Made by a program: the position numbers and the translations under genes. From assembly GCA_039621445.1 (NCBI GenBank), contig CP154955.1:22521173-22585172 (forward strand): 64,000 bases of DNA. The letters run 5' to 3'. This DNA is from Euglena gracilis. Taxonomy: Eukaryota; Euglenida; Euglenophyceae; Euglenales. Position 1 is the first letter of the stretch, and each line of letters begins with the position of its first letter. Below the pieces are notes generated by a model, which was not told where the DNA came from, made no database searches, and was given only the letters and a program-made list of their open reading frames with translations. Below are positions 35,143 through 45,846 of the stretch, piece by piece.

Positions 35143-35989
35143 CTATTGACCAAAATTAAAGGGGTTCCATACGCGCATCGCGTATGTGTTGACCTGGTTA
35201 GCGGGTTGAAGAGCAGTAACACAATTCAGGGATCCGCAAAAATAGGTCAAGGGCGTGTCATCTACACTCCCTAGGGGCATTCCCGAGGGTTGATGGGTTG
35301 GATGGGTGCATACACAGTCCATATCATGCCAGATGGAGGTGGGGAAGGTGTGTGACACGGATTTCGCGGTCCCAAACAACAAGGCAATACCTCGTTGTTG
35401 AAGCACTTGATGTACGGTCGCGCATTGCGAACCGCAACCAAGTGTATGGTTACGCGAAATCGGGTTTAGCGTTGGTGTCTGGACTAGACATCCACAATCG
35501 AAATCTGGCTGGGCGGAAATTCTCCTACAGTGCACACATTGGAAGGAAGTGTCGGAGCAGTGGTCCTGGTCGCGCATGCTGGTCTGGTGGGGGTGTGTGT
35601 AAAAGTTGGGATGCGCTTTTGAAGCTGCTGGGGGGTGTACAGATGTATCTGAAAGCGATACATCTGGTGGAAAACGGGGTATTGGTGCAGCTGGGCGACT
35701 GCTCGACACCGTACGTACTTCAGTCCTTCGGCCTTTCGTCTTGTAACCCAGTGGAACGAGGGGGGTACCGCTACTCGCTTGCCCTGCTTCACGGGGAACG
35801 CAAGTTGGTGTGTCAATGGGCAAGGGGTGAACTATCTCGGTACACCCGGTGTGGAAAACGTTGGTTGGTGTGGTTGGTAACGGGGTAAAATTTTTCGAAA
35901 ACGGTCTGGAAAAGTTGGAGGTCGTCGCGGTTGACGCCACAGGTGATGTAGGTTTGGGGGGCAATAAAGAGAATGGTGATGTGCGCAAA
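35143..35989 (-). pseudogene. Long low-complexity linker between protease and RT
   Basis: About 280 codons continuous with the end of the protease frame (ORF from 36183, stop at 35143), rich in Pro, Thr, Ser and His. A scattered Cys set (CVHCRR, DCGC, CGSQC) lies in the middle. Most Ty3/gypsy polyproteins pass from protease to RT with a much shorter join. No domain is recognised. Confidence 0.5.
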
Positions 35990-36430
35990 CCGTGGGAGTG
36001 GCAATCCACTACCAGCCGGTGCTGACGTAAAAAGAGGTATGCCAGAATTACGTCAGAACCATGGATTCCGGATTTGTATCCCCAGGTATCCGGAAAATTT
36101 TGCGGTTGCGGGGGGTGTGAGTGGTGCTTGGGGATGAGCGGTAGGACAATGTCCAAAAAGCGTCCCAAGTCACCACCGCACATGTGTTGTCAGCCGTCGA
36201 AATTTTGATCGGCTTCTTGGCTTTCACCAAGAGCGGGGTTGGTATCAACCCGAACCGAAAAGTAGTGCAATGCGCCAACCAGTGTCAATGAGAATTTTGA
36301 CTTTTGTACAAAAATTTTGTATTTTGATTTCCGCTTGGACCAAAAGTTCCATGGGGGGTAGGCAAATGAAGGGTCTGGTGAAAATACGTTTTCTTGCCAG
36401 CTTCCCCATGAACCCTTTCCTACTTTTCAC
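35990..36430 (-). pseudogene. Aspartic protease (retropepsin) of the element
   Basis: Protease would cut the Gag-Pol polyprotein. The active-site triplet DTG lies at 36286-36278 in KVKILIDTGWRIALLF. After a frame break (stop at 36245) the fold continues as LVKAKKPIKISTADNT and GDLGRFLDIVLPLI, and ends in GSDVILAYLFLRQHRLVVDC, the usual second hydrophobic-Gly block in degraded form. At least two frame changes separate these parts. The 370 bp to its right (36431-36799) up to the Gag stop has no clear domain. Confidence 0.75.
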
Positions 36431-36799
36431 AACTTTCCGAGCAGAAAGTTGGAGTGGGGGGTGCGGGGCCCGAAAATTTTGCGGGTACCGACCAGAAAGG
36501 CAGATGGGCAGGGGGGGCAGGGTTGATCAGGTCCTAACTCCATCTGTTCATCAGCACAGAGGTCCGTGCCCTCGGACCTCGGGCTCCCTTACTCCAGGTC
36601 CGAACCGGCCGAATAGCCGGGTATGGGCCTTTTAGAGGTGTAAACGGATTTCAACGTGCGCACCGCCATGAGGGCCTCGTCGAAATCGGTATCCGTGGTC
36701 TCATCCACCTCCCTGCCCGAAGCCGGGGTGTCATCCTCCAAACAAGATATCTTGAAACCGACTTTATGGCGGTTGGAGGAGTGCCCTTGTCACCGCGAT

Positions 36800-39700
36800 T
36801 CATACCTCGATGACGTTGGCCAGGGCGGAGAGAACGAGAACGCGGACACTTGGATGAGTGGTGATCACTCGATCCACAAAGCGAACACCGAGATTTGTGT
36901 TGCGATTCTGGGAAACGGGGGGATCGGTTTCCCGATTTCCCGTCAAACCGTCGTGGTGACCGGGTATCTTGTCCACCATGACCGGTGTTTCGGGTTTTCT
37001 TGATGAGGATCGCGAAGAAGATGATCCGCTTCGCGAACGCGATCGCGATGTCTCGCGATGAGAATCACGCTTCTTGGCTGGGGCACCGGGTGACCTACCC
37101 CGAGGGGTACCGTGTTTCCGCTCATCGCGGAACGGGATCCGGGGGCTAATACCACCGGAACGGGGATCCGATGACCGTGAATTGCCCGATTGGCGTGAAA
37201 ACGCGGAGGAACCCGAACCTCGTGATGAGGTCGAGCCTCGCGGACTCTGAATACGCTTATGTGCTTCAGGATTAGGACATTCCCGAGACATATGTCCCGA
37301 TTTGTTGCACAAAAAGCACACTTTATCCGTGGCTTGGTCCGAAGAACACAGGTATCGCGTTTTCGATCCCGTGCTGGGTGAAGTGGGTGAAACAGGTGAC
37401 TTTTGCAATGCGTTCACCGAACCAGCCGGTAATCCAGCGGTTGGGTGTGCGTTATACGCGGATTGAAACTGACCAAGAAGCTGTGATAGCTTCAACTGCT
37501 TGGAAACGTAGTTACAGCGTTGGTCAAGAGTCATTGGATGACTCGCCAGTTCCTCACGGTGGATATACTTAATGAGGCTAGGCGTGAAATGCATGAGAAC
37601 AGCGTCAAACTGTTCACGGATTTGCTTTTCACTGAGTTCATCCACTTCAGCGGCAAGTCGTAATTATTTGGCATACCAAAGGTCAATGGACTTCCACTTC
37701 CGATCGGGTGGGGCGCATTGCCGCCACTTGGTCTCCAGGGTAATCCTAGCGACCAAACTTGAACTGGTGGAGGCGTATTGATCCACTTGGTCATCAAAGG
37801 AAACGCGGTAGCGAATGACAAGTTGTCGCGCGCGCTCCTTCTCATCCCTTGGCTGGCAATCGATGAATTCCATCTTGATCACCTCCGGGTTTGTCTCCTG
37901 GGTTGGCCCTTTCAATGCCCAGTAGTACTCCCAGTCCCGGAAAAACTGTCTCCATGAGGTTGGCTCATCGTCCCATTGGGGTTTCACCTTATTCGCGATT
38001 GTGATGGTGCCTTTGAAGTCTTTCTGAAAAACCCGTTGGCCCTCGGTGGTATTTCGTGGATTCGGGCCCGGGTACGCTCGAGCACCGAGCATATCCTTTC
38101 CGGGTTCTTGTCGGAATCGCGAAATTTCTGGTGAAGGTGAATCCTGGTACCGGAAATCCTTTCGCAAACCCTGTTGGTCACCCGTAATACGGGGACTCTC
38201 CGGTGTGGGGGTGTGTCGCGCATGCAACATGTGACCCACTCCCGGTGTACGGGTTTGCCTCATTCCACGCACAAGCATGGAATGATGGATTTCTTGGTGG
38301 AGACTTGGCGGAATCGCCATGTTTTCCGCGAATTCGGTTCCCGTAATGGGAGATTCATCCGAAAACTGGGTTTGGGTTGTGGACAAGGCCAATGGTGGCA
38401 CAATTCGCGGAATAGCGGATTGTGACACTCGGGACACGGGTGGTGGTGCAGCATGTGCACCCAGAGCCGGGTTATGGGAACACGACTCTGGAACATTTGG
38501 CGCATCTTCGGCAATGCATACTGCCAAATTGCGGTGTGAAACCCGCTGTTGGTTGGACACATTATCCAAACCCACAGACAAGTCATGCACAGTTTGCTCC
38601 AAATGCTCAACGAGTTGGAGTTGGCCGCAAATACGGTCAAATTCGTCCTCCAAAGCGCGAATACGCTTGCTGTAACGGGAAAAGTCGTCCAAGTGCGGAA
38701 TCCTTTCGGAAATTCCGGTAACATCTTGGACAAGTTTCCCGTGAGACATATCCAATAATTGGAGTTTTCCAATTAATGCTTTTACAGCATTTGAGAGAAT
38801 CTGCAAAGGTGATGTCACCTTGGTTGGTGTGGTGGTGGGTGCAACCGGTGCAAAATTATCCGACAACACGGTTGTGGTACCCATCGGCAAATTTCCGGGT
38901 TGTGGCTTATCCAGAAACACGGAAATTCGCTCATTTAACCTGGTAATCTCACTTTGCGTGGATCGGGCATTCCGATTCACCGATTCCTCAAGCCGTAATA
39001 GGCTGTTGCAGAAATCGTGCAAGGTTTCCTGATTGTTAGTGAGCATTTTGTCATAAAATGCCTTGAAATCAGGGTTCTCGGTAATCCGCGAACTGGAACC
39101 TGCAGGTAGAGACTTCATTTCCGTTACTTTGGTAGACACCGATGCATACCGGGTCTGGAGTTCCCCAATAGCAGTCTGAATACCGCTAATGTCCGGAACT
39201 CGGTGGGAAAGTGCGGAATAGCTTTGTTGCAAACCCGCAATGGCCGAGTTAATCCCGCCAGTGTCGGATTGCAACTGCAACTGCAGGGAATCCTGCCGTT
39301 GTGCGATTTCCGCCACTTTCGTGCTCAGATTGGATAATCCAACCTGACTCGCGTCACAATAGCAGGTTTTCTGCTCCAAACGGGAAAGTCGCTGATCCAA
39401 CTGCCGCACATACGTGTGGGGAGCAAAATTCTCGTTGGCTTGTGACTGGAATTGCCGAAACGTTTCTGTTTCATCGCACAACTGCATAGTGCGGTGTTGC
39501 TATTCATGGAAAGTTGCAGACAATGTGGTGAAATGGTCCATAGACACAAATCCACCACTGCTGGATGTTGCAGACGAGGAATCTCGTGCATGCAACTGTT
39601 GGTGCAAATGCAACAATGCGGATGAACAGGACTCCATTTGTCCCGATAACCGTTGTAGTGAGTCATGCAAGTGCAGAAACTTGGAGTCATTCCGGGTTTC

Positions 39701-40558
39701 CGCTTCATGCATGCATTCACTAATTTGCCGGAAGTTCTGCGGGAGTTGTTGGCACATTTTGTCAAAGGTTTCCCGAAAGTTTGCAAGGTCAATACCCGCA
39801 ATTTCGAAATTCCTCTGGCAATATTTTTCAACTTCCTGCAAGTAATTCCAGCAGAATTCTAGCTTGGTGAAGACATGTTTTTGGTTGTCCTCATCAAACT
39901 GGAGCACTTTGTTGAGTGCGGCTGCACAATCTGCAACGCATTGTTGCACATGGTTGAACTGCCTCACAAGGGGGTGATCCCGTAAGGAGCTCACCAGTGC
40001 CCTTCCCATAGCCATCCATGGGTTGGGACGTACCGGAGAATTCCGGTACCACTAGGCGAGTCTCCGGTTGCCAAGGTAGTGCGGGATAGCACCCAAGATC
40101 GGGTGGTGGTGGCAATGCTCTGTAAGGGCTTCCCGGTGGAAGAAGGGGTGGTGGTTGAAGAAACACGGGGTTTCCAAACCACCATCACCAGAGAAGCACG
40201 GTGGCGGAATCACCACGGGTCATTCCGGTGTGCGCAGCTGCACCGTTGCCGCAGACAGAGGCGAATACCTCCGTTGTGGCAAGGTGAGTGCGGAAGAGGC
40301 CGCATTAGCCTCCGAAGCCAATGATGTGGAGGGCTCATCGCCGACCACTGTCAATGATGACAAGTGTTGCAATTGTGACAATTGAATTAATTGTGCCTCA
40401 TCGGCGTGGGAACTGGAAGCACTTTCACATAAAAGCTTCCAATCCCCCGTTTCTTGGTCAATGTCTTGCAATGATGCCTGTAATAAGGCATAGTTGAATT
40501 GATGGTTGGGGCCTGTGCTTTGCATCTTTCTGATGACAAAAACAGCAAAAACCCACAA
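36800..40558 (-). pseudogene. Gag polyprotein of the full-length element (broken)
   Basis: One frame is followed over about 1,250 codons: an N-terminal Gln/Ser/Ala-rich part (from 40558 or the Met at 40522), a Pro-rich region, a long heptad-rich region (40000-38600), and a capsid-like part (YYWALKGPT, QLVIRYRVSFDDQ, LAAEVDELSEKQIREQF, 37950-37600). Then come the zinc knuckle CFLCNKSGHMSREC (C-x2-C-x4-H-x4-C, near 37315) and an Arg/Ser-rich tail ending at 36800. Breaks are TGA at 40220, a frame change near 40160 compensated near 40015, TAG at 39500 (Ala in the copy at 1-1164) and TAA at 37664. Gag forms the particle and binds RNA. Confidence 0.85.
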
Positions 40559-40715
40559 AACTAAGCAGTTGTGCTGGCACCAGAGGGGCTGTAACGGGTA
40601 ATACCGTACAGAACCTTCCGGAGCCTGCTCGTCTGCTTAGGCGCAGCGTAGGATCGTAACCAATCTGGTACCAAGTGTGATACCTGGTAGTATTTCTTTC
40701 TGTGAAGTGTGTGTA
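40559..40715 (-). other. 5' untranslated leader of the element
   Basis: Region between primer-binding site and Gag. It contains a second, near-exact copy of the primer-binding site region at 40648-40678 (one base changed), 65 bp from the first. Confidence 0.6.
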
Positions 40716-40738
40716 GGATCGTAACCAATCTGCTACCA
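40716..40738 (-). promoter_or_regulatory. Primer-binding site, initiator tRNA-Met type
   Basis: On the minus strand TGGTAGCAGATTGG begins two bases after the LTR end. It is complementary to the 3' end CTGCTACCA of eukaryotic initiator tRNA-Met, and the next bases (GGATCG and AACCA on the plus strand) fit its T-arm allowing a 2-base gap. This is a standard place and a common primer for Ty3/gypsy elements. Confidence 0.8.
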
Positions 40739-40740
40739 AG

Positions 40741-41037
40741 TGTACGTCTGATTCCCAATTCCCCTTTCCCAATTCCCAAAAGCCTTCGCTTTCGCCTTGG
40801 CGCACCTGCTTGGGAACTGAAAATCAGAGTAACAGGAAATCCCTTTTCCCACTTCCCAAGAAGCAAAGCACAGAGCAATGCAGGGGGGACGGACTGGGTA
40901 ACCAAGTCCGGTCCGGAGAAAAGGAAAGGCAAAACAGAATATAAAAGTATACCACTTGTGGAGAAAGAAGGGGCACCCATTAGGAAATCCTAATAGGATC
41001 TGCTCAACGGAAGGGACAGAAGCATACGCCTGGTACA
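40741..41037 (-). repeat. 5' LTR of the full-length element
   Basis: 297 bp, TGTACGTCTG to CCTGGTACA on the plus strand. It lacks 16-17 bp present in the other two LTRs (around 41004). The ATATAAAAG box is near 40940 on the plus strand. Confidence 0.9.
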
Positions 41038-41990
41038 CGAACGCCCCAAAAAAACGTCGTTTTTCGGTCGTTTTCACCTGAAATCGGCCGCGCCGGCGCT
41101 CCAAAAACGAGCGCTCTGCCCCGGGTAGAGGTCGGCGTTCCTTCACCTGACTGTTGCGAAGAGCGGAGGCCCGACAGGCGCAATTTTGCCCGCGGCGGGC
41201 GTGCGTAAAACGCAGCAGTTACCGCCCGAGAGGCGTAAAATAGCACTTTGGCAACGGAAGCCCCCCCAAAAAAGTCGTTTTTCGGTCGTTTTCACCAGAA
41301 ATTGTCCGCGCCGGCGCTCCAAAAACGAGCGCTCTGCCCCGGGTAGAGGTCGGCGATCCTTTACTTGACTGTTGCAAAGGGCGCCGGCCCAACAGGCGCA
41401 ATTTTGCGCGGCAGGCGTGCGTAAAACGCAGCAGTTACCGCCCGGGAGGCGCAAAATAGCACTTTGGCAAAGGACGCCCCAAAAAACGTCGTTTTTTGGT
41501 CGTTTTCACCCAAAATTGGCCGCGCCGGCGCTCCAAAAACGAGCGCTCTGCCCCGGGTAGAGGTCGGCGATCCTTTACCTGACTGTGGCGAAGGGCGCCG
41601 GGGCGACAGGCGCAATTTTGACCGCGGCGGGCGTGCGTAAAACGCAGCAGTTACCGCCCGTGAGGCGCAAAATAGCACTTTGACAACGGACGCCCAAAAA
41701 AACGTCGTTTTTCGGTCGTTTTCGCCCGAAATCGGCCGGGCCGGCGCTCCAAAAACGAGCGCTCTGCCCCGGGTAGAGGTCGGCGATCCTTTACCTGACT
41801 GTTGCGAAGGGCGCCGGCCAGACAGGCACAGTTTTGCCCGCGGCGGGCGTGCGTAAAACGCAGCAGTTACCGCCCGGGAGCCGCAAAATAGCACTTTGGC
41901 AACACACGCCCCAAGAAACGTCTTTTTTCGGTCGTTTTCACCCGAAATTGGCCGCGCCGTCGCTTAAAAAATGAGCGCGCTGCCCCGGAG
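41038..41990. repeat. 216-bp satellite array, block 3 (about 4.4 monomers) and array edge
   Basis: Continues block 2 in register after the inserted element. The monomers decay toward the right edge, the last one ending GCGCTGCCCCGG at about 41990 where unique sequence starts. Confidence 0.9.
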
Positions 41991-42063
41991 GTGAGAGTAC
42001 GGGAGTGGGGGAGGGGGGTCAGGGGTCCCAACTTCGGACCATTGCTCTGTTCAGGATACCTCT

Positions 42064-42154
42064 CCCCCCTTGTCCAAGACTCACTGTGTCGTTGACACAC
42101 ACCCCGGTGTCAACGACAGGTTCACTGAACATTGGCGTGTCCTGGACAGGGGGG
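42064..42154. repeat. Two-tier hairpin next to the satellite edge
   Basis: Inner arms GTCGTTGACAC (42088-42098) and GTGTCAACGAC (42107-42117) are perfect with an 8-base loop. Outer arms CCCCCCTTGTCCA (42064-42076) and TGGACAGGGGGG (42143-42154) pair with one bulge. It may be an RNA hairpin or a terminal piece of a foldback element. Confidence 0.55.
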
Positions 42155-43533
42155 CGGAGATGCGTTTTTCGGCAATCCTCCCCATCCTGCGCGGCAGACC
42201 AACCGTTTGGGCATCACGGCGGAGGGGGCCGAGCGTGGTGCAGAACGCTTAAAGGGAAAGAAGAAGCGGCGCTCTTCGCGTCCCCGGCGCCGCCTGGAGC
42301 TTGAGGTGCCGTCCACCCGACCAGGACTAGGTTGCTGCCAAGTGGTCGTCGAAGGGGTGGTCAGCTAATGCCCCTTCCCATCAGGAGTCAGTGGCAGAAA
42401 TGTGTTTATGGCCTCGAAAATCAATGAGATTGGTGAGTTTGCTATTCATTGTGCCAAGCAAAACAGTACTGGATGAATTGGGGAGATGCTTTTATGCTTT
42501 GAGTTTGAGTTTGAATATGTGCCCCAAAAAACTAACGTCCCAAATGAAACCCCCAGCCTCTGATTTTGTGTGCAGATAACAGCCCAGGGGATACGGTTTG
42601 GCGGTTGGGGTTGGGCTTTGTAGACTTGGGTTTCGGGGTGTTGTTGGCGTTTTGTCTGGATGTGGTCACGTTTGAGAAGGAAATTCAAGAGTTGTGTATT
42701 CCAGCAGGAGCGGATGGAACTGGAATAAATCAGTGAGGATAGAAATTGTCGGAACCAAATTTTTCTGTTTTTTTTCCCACTGTTCTTTCCGGGGTCTCCG
42801 TGGGACCTTTTTCTCTGCATTTTATCGAAATAATTCTCATTTTTTCCAGGAGTCCACCATCTTTGGAGATTATTTTATTTTTTTTGTTTTTAATTTGACT
42901 ACCTAATTTTGAAAGGCATAATTTCTTAATTTCCTCCAGAAGTCTGCAAAATTTTATATTCTTGGGAAGCCCTTCAACTCTTCAGGTAACCCCCCAAATA
43001 ATATACCCCCCGGCCGGGGACTTCGGCTGCCCAAATAATATACCCCCTCCTTGCCGGACCCCAGAGAGGGAAATCGAGCTAGGCAGAAAGTGCTCAATTT
43101 CTGACCAACAACAACACAAAAACAACAACAAAAATGACTGGTAACAAAAGTTTATGGCAGCACCAACCTAAACAAAGTATCGTAAATGTGCAAAATGCAG
43201 AAAATGTTGGCTTTTTGGGTGGGTCTTTTGGAGTTTAAAATTTTTTCAATCATAATACTACTGATCATAATACCCAAATAATACATCCCCCACCCTGGCC
43301 CCCAACTTCGGCTGTCCAAAATAATATACGAGTATAGCACTTGGGGGGGTGTTATATTTTATTATGATAAATATATTTATTTATTCTATTATATATATTA
43401 TATTAATGTTTCATTATTATATTTTTTCCATCCGGGTGGATCTCTGTTTTGGTCAAGGTCATTTTTTTCCAGGTCCAATTTTTCTCACCCAATTCACTCC
43501 TGCCCCAATTCCCGCCACTTGTATCTTGCTCAG
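42155..43533. other. Unassigned region with short dispersed repeats
   Basis: No gene supported. Short frames on both strands near 42120-42370 overlap each other and lack homology. Two related segments at 42993-43047 and 43272-43330 share ACTTCGGCTG followed by CCAAA(A)TAATATA, flanked by C runs. Poly-T stretches are common. The last 40 bases end in a pyrimidine tract and CAG before the exon at 43534. Confidence 0.4.
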
Positions 43534-43705
43534 ATGGACAACACTCCATTTGACTTCCCTCTCCAGGCCAGCAGCCTCGATGCAGCGCAGGTGCTGCACA
43601 ACGTGGAGGAATACCTGTCCGAGGTGCGGAGCTGTGCGAAGCTGACCCCGACCGCGCACCACCGCCCGAAGGACACCCTGGTCCTGGACTCCCAGGACCT
43701 TGCGG
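43534..43705 (+). CDS. Exon of unknown gene A (exon 1 of those seen)
   Basis: Follows a good acceptor (pyrimidine-rich, TTGCTCAG) and begins ATG GAC AAC. Its frame gives MDNTPFDFPLQ, then LDAAQVLHNVEEYL and VLDSQDLA, with mostly G or C at third positions, unlike the T-rich surroundings. The donor is G|GTGTGT at 43706, leaving one base over (phase 1), which fits the exon at 45459. The ATG may be the start or an internal Met. No family recognised. The short acidic helix-like protein gives no function. Confidence 0.5.
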
Positions 43706-45458
43706 GTGTGTCGGGGGTCCTCTGGCACTCCCTGTTACACTCCTTGTTGGGGAGGGGAAGTTGGACAGGATGCAAATATGTTTGGGACTCAAAATTATAT
43801 TTGTTTTGACATTGGAATTTGGTTCAAAATTTTTTTGGAAATTCACTTTTTGTTCTATTTCTCCCTCTTTGCAGTTTTCGCACAGGATGGTTGATGCTGA
43901 GAACCCAGTCTTTTCAGTTCTTTATCTAGTTTTCATTGGAGTTTGTAAATTTTGCACTTTTTGGGGGTTTTTCAGTCGAGAATCTTAGAATTGGGCGTCA
44001 ATAGCAAAATATTCCTAAAAACATATTTTCACCAGTTTCCACCAATTTCGGCAGGTGCCTTGTTTTTCGCATTCGAAATTTTGTTCATTTCTTTTTTGCT
44101 GATTCACGTTTGTATTTTTTAATAAATTCCTCCATTCATAATTATTTTTACCAATCAACAATTCGGGCTTTTGCACAGTTTTGTCTGTCCAGGACAGGCT
44201 GATCCTCAAGGGAGGGTTTTATTTTTCGTTCATTCAAAACCTAAAGAACCCCTCTCGGGTGAAAGGGCTGGACAAGGGGGTCGGTCTGGGGCTCGAACAT
44301 AGTCCAAAGTTAGCAGCCAAAAACAACACAGTTGTTGATGGGGTGGATGGGCAGACGGCCCAAGGATGCCCAGTATCAATTTGGTTTTTGGGGGAAATGC
44401 AGATAAAAGAAACAACGAAACAGAAACAAAAGAAAAGATCTTGAAACACATTTATGGACAGTTGTTTCCAGTTTAAGCATCACGTGGGGGGGATTTTCGG
44501 GCTGCATAATCTGCATCATCCCGCATATTCTTCCAGGCCAAAAGAAAAGGCCTAAATTTGCTTCACCAGTTCCCACCAGGAGTGTTTTCTTTTTGCAATT
44601 TCGGATTTCCTTGCACAAGAAACTTTTTTTTCTGACCCAATTTCATCGATTTTGTTATTTCGCATATCTTTGGTGCTCAAAGGAGTGGATCTGGGAATCT
44701 CATCATTTTTTTGAATTAGATGAGGGAGGGTCCGACCATGGATACAATCAACACCTGCGTGACCCCTCCCCCGGGTATTGAGTGAGCGTTGGAATGTTGA
44801 AAATGTGTAGAATATGACAGTTTTGAATTGTCTCCAAAAAAACAGGGTAGGTTCATAGATTATTCATAAATTTTCATAGGTATCTTCACCCTCGGCCAGC
44901 CTCCCAAACCGTACAAATCCCTGAAATTCCTGAAACCCTCAAGACAAAGCAAAATGTAGTCTTTCAAATAGAGACAAAGCAACATCAAGTGTTTCTAGAC
45001 ACCTCAAGTCAAAAGGTTTTATTGAGGTGTCTAGAAAGACTTGATTTTCTTTTGTCTCTGATTTATCTATTGGGTTTGGATTTTATGTTGAGCAAAAACG
45101 CATTCTTGGCAATATTGGCAATATTCTTGACAATATTTTCTTCAGAGTTGGTAAGGGGGGTCCAATCAAGTTGGATCATCGGAATTTCTGGGCTACTCTG
45201 GGCCGACTTGTGCCTTTTTGGGGGCATTTTCGTCCCGCATTTTTGGCCAAAGTTGTTGGTTTCCGATTTTTGCATCAACTCCGACCATAGTGATATTGTT
45301 CACGTTTACTCCGCTGTTTTCCGCCCCATCCCACAGAATCCCGTATAAAAACTGCCACCTCAAACCAATTGTCACGTTGTTTCCCCCCTCGCCCCCCAGT
45401 CAAGCAACCTGCTTCACTTGAGGTGCTTCCTCCGCCACAGCGCCCACCCTCCATGCAG
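43706..45458 (+). other. Probable intron of gene A
   Basis: 1.75 kb of T-rich sequence between phase-matched exons. It holds a palindrome CTGTCCAGGACAG near 44185, short frames without support, and the 88-base inverted repeat at 44971-45058. Confidence 0.4.
44971..45058. repeat. 88-base imperfect inverted repeat (hairpin)
   Basis: The arms are 44971-45007 and 45022-45058. TTCTAGACACCTCAA pairs perfectly with TTGAGGTGTCTAGAA, extended outward by ATCAAGT/ACTTGAT and GAGACAAA/TTTGTCTC with small internal loops. The loop is 14 bases. The shape resembles a small-RNA precursor or a tiny foldback element. Confidence 0.65.
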
Positions 45459-45621
45459 GCATTCTGTGTGCGGTGCCCGGGGTGGAGGAGAGCGACCCCT
45501 GCCCCCAGCCCCGGGGCTGGTCCAGCGTGGTGGCCCGGGCCGTGGGCGACGATTTCGAGGAGGACGCTGCCCCCCGGCAGACGGACACCGTTCCGCAGGC
45601 CGCTGCTCCGCTGCCAAGGCA
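45459..45621 (+). CDS. Exon of unknown gene A (second)
   Basis: Acceptor CCATGCAG, donor CA|GTGTGC at 45622. It reads ILCAVPGVEESDPCPQ then GWSSVVARAVGDDFEEDAAP, with nearly every third base G or C. Phase 1 at its start matches exon 43534-43705, and phase 2 at its end matches 45847. No motif recognised. The acidic segment is the only feature. Confidence 0.5.
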
Positions 45622-45846
45622 GTGTGCATTTGGTCCCTGCCCCCCCAGAACGGGGAAAGGGGAAAGGCTGGTCCGGGGAGGAGGGGGTTGTTGACCCACT
45701 TGGCGGTAATTGTGAGGAGGCTTTGCCGACCTTGGGTGGTGTGTGGGGAGGTAAAGGTCGACTCCCACACTGGGCAAAGGCTGGTGAGTGGGAGGGTACT
45801 CAAAAAAAGGAGCTGGTTGGGTTGGGGTTCATGAAGGGTACTCCAG

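Larger units (their letters stand above)
24657..41037 (-). mobile_element. 16.4-kb Ty3/gypsy chromodomain retrotransposon with both LTRs and an extra ORF
   Basis: The element runs from the 5' LTR (40741-41037) leftward through the primer-binding site, Gag, protease, a long linker, RT, RNase H, integrase plus chromodomain, ORF3, polypurine tract and 3' LTR (24657-24970). The order PR-RT-RH-IN is that of Ty3/gypsy, and the terminal chromodomain places it with chromoviruses in the broad sense. At 16.4 kb it is about three times a usual Ty3 element, because of ORF3 and the 280-codon PR-RT linker. It sits inside the satellite. The flanks CGGAC (24650-24654) and CGAAC (41038-41042) may be an imperfect 5-bp target duplication if the LTR begins with AG. 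The two LTRs differ by about eight substitutions plus a 16-17-bp gap (hand count). Every coding region carries stops or frameshifts, so this copy is not autonomous. Confidence 0.92.

Noticed and set aside
42122-42368. Opposed short frames on both strands beside the satellite edge
   Set aside because: Low-complexity Arg/Gly/Pro content, mutual overlap, no splice or start context.
43153-43340. tRNA or other structural RNA in the AT-rich spacer
   Set aside because: No cloverleaf or conserved box sequences found here or elsewhere in the window.
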